Source: an uncultured Prochlorococcus sp. (GTDB taxonomy: Bacteria > Cyanobacteriota > Cyanobacteriia > PCC-6307 > Cyanobiaceae). From it: a DNA stretch of 47,773 bases. Position 1 is the first letter of the stretch. Each line of letters starts with the position of its first letter. A model generated the notes under the pieces. The model saw only the letters and a list, made by a program, of their open reading frames with translations, had not been told where the DNA came from and did not search any database. The DNA lies in NCBI GenBank assembly GCA_902572825.1, contig CACGHD010000011.1, forward strand, positions 1 through 47,773, read 5' to 3'. Shown in pieces: positions 41,648-47,773 of this stretch. The translations under genes were made by a program, and so were the position numbers.

Positions 41648-43594
41648 TTGACCAATTTTGATCCGAAAAAATTAAAGAATATTTGGACTATTGAAGATAG
41701 TATTTCGACTTATAACATAGACAAATGGGGAGATAAATATTTTTCTATAAATTCCAAAGGAAATATATCAGTAACTAAAGATATAAACTCTGACAATAAG
41801 ATAGATCTTTTTAAACTTGTCAAAGAACTTAAGAGTAGAGAAATAAATCCTCCATTAATCATAAGATTTAATGATATCTTGAAAGATCGCTTAAATGCAC
41901 TACATTACTCTTTTTTAAAAGCAATAAAAACCTATAAATATAAGAACATTTATCAAGGCGTTTTTCCTGTCAAATGTAATCAACAGAAAAATGTTTTAGA
42001 AAAGATAATAGAGTTTGGTAGCCAATGGAATTTTGGTTTAGAAGTAGGAAGCAAATCAGAACTATTAATTGGCCTTGCACTTCTTGAAAACCAAAATTCA
42101 TTATTAATATGCAACGGATATAAAGATAAAAAATATATTGAGATTGCTACTTTGGCCAGAAAACTCGGCAAAAATCCAATAATAGTTATTGAACAACGAG
42201 ATGAAGTAAAAAGAATTATTCAAGCAGTTCAGGAACTCAAAGCGACTCCATTGATAGGAATTAGAGCAAAATTATCAAGTAAAAGTAGTGGGAGGTGGGG
42301 TAAATCTATTGGAGATAATTCCAAATTTGGATTATCAATCCCAGAAATTATGTTGACAATAAAAGAACTAAAAGAAGCAGATCTTATCAACGAAATGAAA
42401 TTGCTCCATTTTCATATAGGCAGTCAAATAAGTGATATTGCAGTGATCAAAGACGCATTACAAGAAGCGAGTCAAATATATGTTGAACTGTGTAAACTAG
42501 GAGCCCCAATGCAATATATCGACGTTGGGGGAGGATTAGGAATAGATTTTGATGGAACTAAAACCTCCTCCAACACCTCTACTAATTATTCTCTTCAAAA
42601 TTATGCTAACGATGTAATTGCAACTATTAAAGATTCATGTGAATTAAATAATATCAAGCATCCAACCATAATCTCAGAAAGTGGAAGAGCAATAATTAGT
42701 CATTGTTCAGTTTTGATTTTTAATGTCTTAGGAACAAGCCATGTCAGTTCCAAACTACAAATTTTTGATAAAAAAAATCAACAATTAATAATTTCAAATT
42801 TACTTGAAACTTTCTACGAATTAAAAAAACTTAAAAATAAAAAAATAAATTTATCTCAAATCATTGAACTATGGAATGATGCAAAAAAGTTTAAAGAAGA
42901 TTGCTTAGTCGCTTTTAGATTAGGATTTTTAAGTTTGGCAGAAAGAGCTTATGCCGAAGAACTTACTTGGGCTTGCGCAAAAGAAATTTCCAATAACCTG
43001 AATAATGATGAAATCAATCACCCTGATTTATCTGAAATTACAGAAACTTTAGCATCAACTTATTATGCAAATTTATCTATCTTTAAATCTATTCCCGATA
43101 GCTGGGCAATAAATCAAATTTTTCCAATAGTACCAATACATAGGCACTTAGAGGAGCCGTTCTGCAAAGGCAACTTTGCAGATTTAACTTGTGATTCAGA
43201 TGGAAAACTAAATAATTTTATTGATGATGGAGAAATTAAATCATTACTAAATTTACATAAGCCAGAGGAAGATAAAGATTATCTAATTGGAATTTTTATG
43301 ACTGGAGCCTATCAAGAAGCACTAGGAAACTTGCACAATTTATTTGGCAGTACAAACGTTGTTCATATAGATATAAATCAAGATGATTCATATAAGGTCA
43401 AAAATATTATTAAAGAGGACAGTAAATCTGAAATTTTACAATTATTAGATTACAGTTCAGCTTCTTTGGTCGAATCTATAAGAATTAATACTGAATCAGC
43501 AATTGATCAAAAAAAATTAACTATTGAAGAAGCAAGGAAATTAATGGATCAAATCGAAATTAGTCTCAGAAAAAGTAGTTATTTATCAGAATGA
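41648..43594 (+). CDS. speA: Biosynthetic arginine decarboxylase
   Basis: A 648-residue fold-III PLP enzyme that makes agmatine from arginine, the start of polyamine synthesis. The PLP lysine is K109 in [19 protein letters not shown] and [13 protein letters not shown] are the phosphate-binding elements, with SESGRAI downstream and [20 protein letters not shown] supplying the substrate-site Cys region. The start is TTG at 41648, giving the expected [13 protein letters not shown] terminus. Its last 16 bases overlap the 3' end of alaS. Confidence 0.95.
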   Translation: MTNFDPKKLKNIWTIEDSISTYNIDKWGDKYFSINSKGNISVTKDINSDNKIDLFKLVKELKSREINPPLIIRFNDILKDRLNALHYSFLKAIKTYKYKNIYQGVFPVKCNQQKNVLEKIIEFGSQWNFGLEVGSKSELLIGLALLENQNSLLICNGYKDKKYIEIATLARKLGKNPIIVIEQRDEVKRIIQAVQELKATPLIGIRAKLSSKSSGRWGKSIGDNSKFGLSIPEIMLTIKELKEADLINEMKLLHFHIGSQISDIAVIKDALQEASQIYVELCKLGAPMQYIDVGGGLGIDFDGTKTSSNTSTNYSLQNYANDVIATIKDSCELNNIKHPTIISESGRAIISHCSVLIFNVLGTSHVSSKLQIFDKKNQQLIISNLLETFYELKKLKNKKINLSQIIELWNDAKKFKEDCLVAFRLGFLSLAERAYAEELTWACAKEISNNLNNDEINHPDLSEITETLASTYYANLSIFKSIPDSWAINQIFPIVPIHRHLEEPFCKGNFADLTCDSDGKLNNFIDDGEIKSLLNLHKPEEDKDYLIGIFMTGAYQEALGNLHNLFGSTNVVHIDINQDDSYKVKNIIKEDSKSEILQLLDYSSASLVESIRINTESAIDQKKLTIEEARKLMDQIEISLRKSSYLSE

Positions 43595-46239
43595 CTATTT
43601 AATGTTTTTTGTAAATAATTTTTAGCATAATCTAAAGCATCACTTAACTTATCAATATCTTTAGCACCTGCTTGAGCAAAGTTAGCCTTTCCTCCTCCAC
43701 CTCCCGAACAAATTCTTGCAATCTCATTAATTAATTTACCTGCATGCAATCCTATTTTTAATGCATCATCACCTAAAGAAACCACAAATAACAACTTTCT
43801 ATTTTCTGGATTTGGTATTCCCCCAAGAATCACTATTGCTTTATTTCCCAAATGAGAAGTTAAATTAAGTGCTGCAGATTGCAAAGAATTCCCATCTAAG
43901 CCATCAATCTGATTTACTAAAATTGAAAAAGAATTTACTATTTCTGCGGATGATTTTATGGAAGAGTATTTAAAAAATGCAATTTCATCTTTCATTTTTT
44001 GTATCTCTTTATTCTTATTAATAAGCTCTGCTTGCAAATTATTAACCCTTTCAAAAAGTTGATTAGGATTTGCTTTTAACAAATCACTTAGTTGATTTAC
44101 TAAAGCATTTCTATCACTGAAATAGTCTAATGCTGATTGACCTGATAATGCTTCAATCCTTCTTACTCCAGCTGAGATTCCTTCCTCACTAATTATTTTG
44201 AAAGAACCTAATTCGGATGTAGTTTTAACATGTGTGCCACCACAAAGTTCCATTGAAACTCCTGGTACATTAACAACGCGCACTTCATCGTCATATTTTT
44301 CTCCAAACATGGCGACTGCACCCTTTTCAAGAGCCTCACTTTTAGACATATTTTTTATTTCTAGGGCATGATTTTCCATAATCCAAGAGTTAACTAAAGT
44401 CTCAATCTTAGAAATTTGATCTTTAGAAATAGGATTAGAGGAATTAAAGTCAAATCGTAATTTATTAAAGTTTACTAATGAACCTTTTTGTCCGACACTT
44501 TCGTTAACAACTGATTTGAGCGCAGATTGTAATAAATGAGTAGCTGTATGATTTGCAGCAGCCTTAGATCTATTAGAGGAGTTAACGTTAGTCTTAACTT
44601 TTTGTCCAATAGTTAATATTCCTTTTTTGATAGTTCCGTAATGTAAAAAAACATTTTTCTTTCGCATAACATTATCAACCATAACCTCTACATCTTTTGA
44701 AAATATCGTTCCAATATCACCAACTTGCCCTCCAGATTCTCCATAAAAAGTTGTCTGATCAAGAACAATTAAAACTTTCTGCCCCTCAGTTGCTTGCTTA
44801 ACTAATGTTGAATCCAAGAATATGCCCTTTATTTCAGCTTCCGAAAGGAGAGAATTGTAACCATTAAAAACAGTTTTTTTAAAAAGATCTATTTCTCGTT
44901 CTAGTGATCCCTCTAATGTCAAATCAATATTACTTGAAGCAGCCTTAGCTCTCTCTTTTTGTGCATTCATTTCTTCTTCAAAACCCTTTACATCTACACT
45001 GATACTATTTTCTTCTGCAATTTCTACAGTCAGTTCTAGAGGAAATCCATAAGTATCATAAAGTTCAAAAGCTTTATAACCAGATATTAATTTCTGCCCT
45101 GAAGAAATTAACTCATCTAACAATTTCTCGCCTCTTTCAAGAGTTTCCCTAAATCTTATTTCTTCAATTTTTATCTCATTCAAAATTAAATCATTATTAT
45201 TTTTTAAATCAGGATAATTATTTTGCATTAAATTGATCCCGACAGTAGCAATATGAGGTAAAAATTCATTTGTTATACCTAATAATCTTCCATGTCTGAC
45301 CATTCTTCTAATAAGCCTTCTTAGTATATATCCCCTACCAAGATTACTTGCTGCTACTCCATCAGAAATTAAATGAATAACAGCTCTTGTATGGTCCCCA
45401 ATGATTTTTAAGGAAATTTTGTTTTTATCATCTGAAGAAAAATAATCAATATTTGCAATCTCACAAATTTTTTGAATGATAGGAAAAATTAAATCTGTCT
45501 CATAATTATTTTGCTTTTTTTGTAGTATTTGAGCCATCCTTTCAAGACCCATTCCTGTATCAATATTTTTAAATTTTAAATCCGTCAATTTTCCATTAGG
45601 ATCACGATTATATTGCATAAAAACAAGATTATAAAATTCAATAAAACGATCTCCATCTTCTAAATCAATATTTTGCAGACCCTTTTCAGGATGAAAATCA
45701 TAATAAAGTTCTGAACAAGGTCCACATGGACCTGTTTTGCCAGATGACCAAAAATTATCTTCCTCCCCTAGTTTGACTATCCTATCTGGATGAATACCAA
45801 TTTCATCTCTCCAAATTTTTGCAGATTCTTCGTCTTCGTGAAAAACACTCACAATTATATTTTCAACAGAAAGTTGATAAATATTAGTAACTAATTCCCA
45901 AGCCCATTGAATAGCCTCTCTTTTGAAATAATCTCCAAAAGAAAAATTACCAAGCATTTCAAAAAAAGTGTGGTGTCTAGCTGTAACTCCAACGTTTTCT
46001 ATATCGTTTGTTCTGATGCACTTTTGGCTAGATGTAGCCCTTTTTGATGGTCTTTCTTTTAAACCTAAAAAAACTGGTTTAAAAGGTAGCATTCCAGCAA
46101 TTGTGAGCATAACCGTAGGGTCTTCTGGAATCAAAGATGCACTTGGAATGATTTTATGTAATTTTTCACTGTAAAATTTTAAAAAAGCATTTCTTATCTC
46201 ATCTCCAGTAACTATTTTTTTAATTAGTTGAGATGTCAT
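43579..46239 (-). CDS. alaS: Alanyl-tRNA synthetase
   Basis: An 886-residue class II synthetase. The catalytic core (about 1-390) has [31 protein letters not shown] and DTGMGLERM. The editing domain has [11 protein letters not shown] and ELCGGTH with the zinc ligands. The C-Ala domain ends [15 protein letters not shown]. All domains are complete. It also charges tmRNA, whose G-U acceptor pair is present in this window. The gene diverges from the flavodiiron gene across 119 bases. Confidence 0.98.
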   Translation of the reverse strand: MTSQLIKKIVTGDEIRNAFLKFYSEKLHKIIPSASLIPEDPTVMLTIAGMLPFKPVFLGLKERPSKRATSSQKCIRTNDIENVGVTARHHTFFEMLGNFSFGDYFKREAIQWAWELVTNIYQLSVENIIVSVFHEDEESAKIWRDEIGIHPDRIVKLGEEDNFWSSGKTGPCGPCSELYYDFHPEKGLQNIDLEDGDRFIEFYNLVFMQYNRDPNGKLTDLKFKNIDTGMGLERMAQILQKKQNNYETDLIFPIIQKICEIANIDYFSSDDKNKISLKIIGDHTRAVIHLISDGVAASNLGRGYILRRLIRRMVRHGRLLGITNEFLPHIATVGINLMQNNYPDLKNNNDLILNEIKIEEIRFRETLERGEKLLDELISSGQKLISGYKAFELYDTYGFPLELTVEIAEENSISVDVKGFEEEMNAQKERAKAASSNIDLTLEGSLEREIDLFKKTVFNGYNSLLSEAEIKGIFLDSTLVKQATEGQKVLIVLDQTTFYGESGGQVGDIGTIFSKDVEVMVDNVMRKKNVFLHYGTIKKGILTIGQKVKTNVNSSNRSKAAANHTATHLLQSALKSVVNESVGQKGSLVNFNKLRFDFNSSNPISKDQISKIETLVNSWIMENHALEIKNMSKSEALEKGAVAMFGEKYDDEVRVVNVPGVSMELCGGTHVKTTSELGSFKIISEEGISAGVRRIEALSGQSALDYFSDRNALVNQLSDLLKANPNQLFERVNNLQAELINKNKEIQKMKDEIAFFKYSSIKSSAEIVNSFSILVNQIDGLDGNSLQSAALNLTSHLGNKAIVILGGIPNPENRKLLFVVSLGDDALKIGLHAGKLINEIARICSGGGGGKANFAQAGAKDIDKLSDALDYAKNYLQKTLNSHSDK

Positions 46240-46358
46240 TTATCCAGAATAAGAAGATTAAAAATTAAAGAAAAGCGTAATTTCGGTTATTTCGCAAAAA
46301 TAATCACGCGAATTTATATTCTATATAACTAAAGTTAATTTATAAAGCTAATTATTCT
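46240..46358. promoter_or_regulatory. Divergent promoter region between alaS and the flavodiiron gene
   Basis: This 119-base AT-rich spacer must hold both promoters. A TATATA-type -10 for the flavodiiron gene lies at about 46321-46327. An imperfect operator-like inverted repeat, TTCGC (46291-46295) and GCGAA (46308-46312), lies just upstream of it. No factor can be named. Confidence 0.35.
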
Positions 46359-47773
46359 ATGATAGCCTCTGCTCAGACAAGTAATTCTAAATTGGCACAA
46401 ACTAATAACAAGTTGACGGTTCAATCTCAAAACTTTGCTGACGATTCTTGTGCTATAAGGTCTTTGGATTGGGATCGCAGTAGATTTGATATTGAATTTG
46501 GTTTAAGAAATGGAACTACTTACAATAGTTTTATTATTAAAGGCGAAAAACTCGCAATTATTGATACTAGTCACGCAAAGTTCGAAGAATTATGGTTTGA
46601 AGAATTACTGAAAAAGGTAAATCCGCAAGAAGTTGATTATCTAATTACTAGCCATACAGAACCCGATCACTCTGGTTTAATAGGTAATCTTTTAAAATTA
46701 AACCAAAATATCACAGTAGTTGGATCAAAATTAGCACTTAAATTTATTGAAGACCAAATACATATTCCCTTTAAACGTCTAGAGGTTAAAAGTGGAGAGT
46801 TTTTAAATCTCGGAACTAATCCTAATAGTGGTTTAGAACACAATATTGAATTTATAAGTGCACCAAATTTACATTGGCCAGATACCATATTTTCATATGA
46901 TCACAGCACAAATGTTCTTTATACATGCGATGCATTTGGACTCCATTATTGTTCTAACGAATTTTTTGACACTGATCAAAAAGAAATATTCGATGATTTC
47001 CGTTTTTATTATGATTGCCTTATGGGTCCAAACGCTAGAAGCGTTATGCAGGCAATTAAAAGAATAGATAAGCTACCTGAATTAAAAACAATAGCTGTTG
47101 GTCATGGGCCTTTGCTCCATAATCAGGTAAATTTTTGGAAAGGAAAATATCTAGAATGGAGTAGTAATAAAAGCAAAGGCAATGATTTTGTGTCAGTCTG
47201 CTACATAAGCGACTATGGTTATTGTGATCGACTAAGTCAAGCGATATCTCATGGAATAAGCAAAGCAGATGCTCAGGTTCAGTTAATTGATTTAAGATCT
47301 TCTGACCCCCAAGAATTAACAAGTTTAATTTCCGAATCAAAAGCAGTTGTCATTCCCACATGGCCAGTAGACTCAGATAATGAATTAAAAGAATCTCTCG
47401 GTACTTTATTTGCAGCACTAAAACCAAAACAATTTACTGCGGTTTATGATGCATTTGGTGGAAATGATGAACCTATAGATTCTTTAGCAAATAAATTAAG
47501 AGAACTTGGTCAAAAAGAAGCTTTCTCTCCCTTAAGAGTTAAAAATATTCCAGATCCCATTGTTTATCAACAATTCGAAGAAGCTGGAACTGACTTGGGT
47601 CAATTGATCAATAAAAAGAAGAATATTGCCTCTATGAAGAGCCTTGATTCAAATTTAGATAAAGCATTAGGAAGATTAAGTGGTGGATTATATGTAGTTA
47701 CAGCGAGCCAAGGCGAAGGTTCTACATTTAGACAAAGTGCAATGGTCGCAAGTTGGGTTAGTCAAGCAAGCTT
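46359..47773 (+). CDS. Flavodiiron protein (Flv type with flavin reductase module), 3' end cut
   Basis: 471 codons are present from ATG 46359 and the frame is still open at the window end. Residues about 40-265 are the metallo-beta-lactamase-like diiron domain. All six usual ligand positions are kept: His and Glu and Asp-His in SHTEPDHSG, His in NLHWPD, Asp in YTCDAFG and His in VGHGPLL. About 275-425 is a flavodoxin domain (VCYISDYGYCDRL). From about 440 the flavin-reductase module begins (RLSGGLYVVTASQGEGS). Such proteins reduce O2 to water using photosynthetic electrons. Full ligand conservation points to the Flv3/FlvB class rather than Flv1/FlvA. Confidence 0.93.
   Translation, partial: MIASAQTSNSKLAQTNNKLTVQSQNFADDSCAIRSLDWDRSRFDIEFGLRNGTTYNSFIIKGEKLAIIDTSHAKFEELWFEELLKKVNPQEVDYLITSHTEPDHSGLIGNLLKLNQNITVVGSKLALKFIEDQIHIPFKRLEVKSGEFLNLGTNPNSGLEHNIEFISAPNLHWPDTIFSYDHSTNVLYTCDAFGLHYCSNEFFDTDQKEIFDDFRFYYDCLMGPNARSVMQAIKRIDKLPELKTIAVGHGPLLHNQVNFWKGKYLEWSSNKSKGNDFVSVCYISDYGYCDRLSQAISHGISKADAQVQLIDLRSSDPQELTSLISESKAVVIPTWPVDSDNELKESLGTLFAALKPKQFTAVYDAFGGNDEPIDSLANKLRELGQKEAFSPLRVKNIPDPIVYQQFEEAGTDLGQLINKKKNIASMKSLDSNLDKALGRLSGGLYVVTASQGEGSTFRQSAMVASWVSQAS

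Noticed and set aside
1..47773. CRISPR arrays, insertion sequences, integrases, phage genes or attachment sites
   Set aside because: I looked for spaced repeats, transposase or integrase motifs and tRNA-flanking duplications and saw none; the single tRNA has no adjacent integrase or duplicated 3' end.

Overview
The window reads as a piece of a high-light Prochlorococcus chromosome (close to the MED4 type). The DNA is very AT-rich and the genes are short and tightly packed. It carries photosynthesis and cyanobacterial marker genes (psbX, ycf66, a ycf19/YggT gene, a high-light-inducible protein, a three-module flavodiiron protein). It also carries a circularly permuted tmRNA gene whose tag reads ANKIVSFSRQTAPVAA, of the kind known from marine picocyanobacteria. 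No phage genes, transposases, CRISPR arrays or genomic-island features are visible; this is core chromosome.

Layout. 1-3.8 kb (minus): a cut Trk/KtrB-type K+ transporter, an SLC13-like permease with two RCK_C domains, and a type II NADH dehydrogenase. 3.9-7.8 kb: cysH and coaX (plus), then bcp/PrxQ (minus) starting back to back with a phosphopantetheinyl transferase (plus), and rarA (minus). 7.8-11.4 kb (minus): pgm, a 56-residue membrane protein missing from simple ORF lists, a SAP/DUF4912 protein, a 270-base leader, and a conserved 117-residue protein divergent from suf. 11.5-16.2 kb (plus): sufBCDS, the Fe-S cluster assembly operon. 16.2-19.5 kb: an S9 peptidase, then def, a HIT hydrolase and a small membrane protein. 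19.5-23.4 kb: an SbmA/ABCD-like ABC transporter in an operon with an HLIP, then ycf66, psbX and ycf19. 23.4-27.4 kb: accC, tRNA-Leu with anticodon AAG, an LpxB-related protein, and a PRC-barrel protein. 27.5-31.7 kb (minus): smc, a stand-alone protein resembling the LigD 3'-phosphoesterase domain, and a 45-residue membrane protein. 31.9-35.5 kb: a YqjD/YqjE-like pair, an RlmL-type methyltransferase, the permuted ssrA, a 48-residue ORF and an aldo/keto reductase. 35.6-41.5 kb: an orphan ParA-type ATPase overlapping a small membrane protein, argJ, coaE, gatB, thiO, ndk. 41.6-47.8 kb: speA, alaS, and a flavodiiron gene cut by the window end.

Most genes are housekeeping: sulfur assimilation and Fe-S assembly, CoA and acyl-carrier activation (coaX, coaE, PPTase, accC), translation and rescue (def, gatB, alaS, tRNA-Leu, tmRNA), chromosome maintenance (smc, rarA, ParA-like), and light or oxygen stress (HLIP, flavodiiron protein, PrxQ). 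The clearest structural pattern is compaction. All twelve convergent gene pairs meet within 18 bases or overlap, so almost no intergenic terminators are possible. One divergent pair shares its start base, and about a quarter of genes start at GTG or TTG. The items I consider most worth follow-up are the ParA/small-membrane-protein overlap, the LigD-phosphoesterase-like protein next to smc, the permuted tmRNA, the HLIP-ABC transporter operon, and the A34 leucine tRNA.
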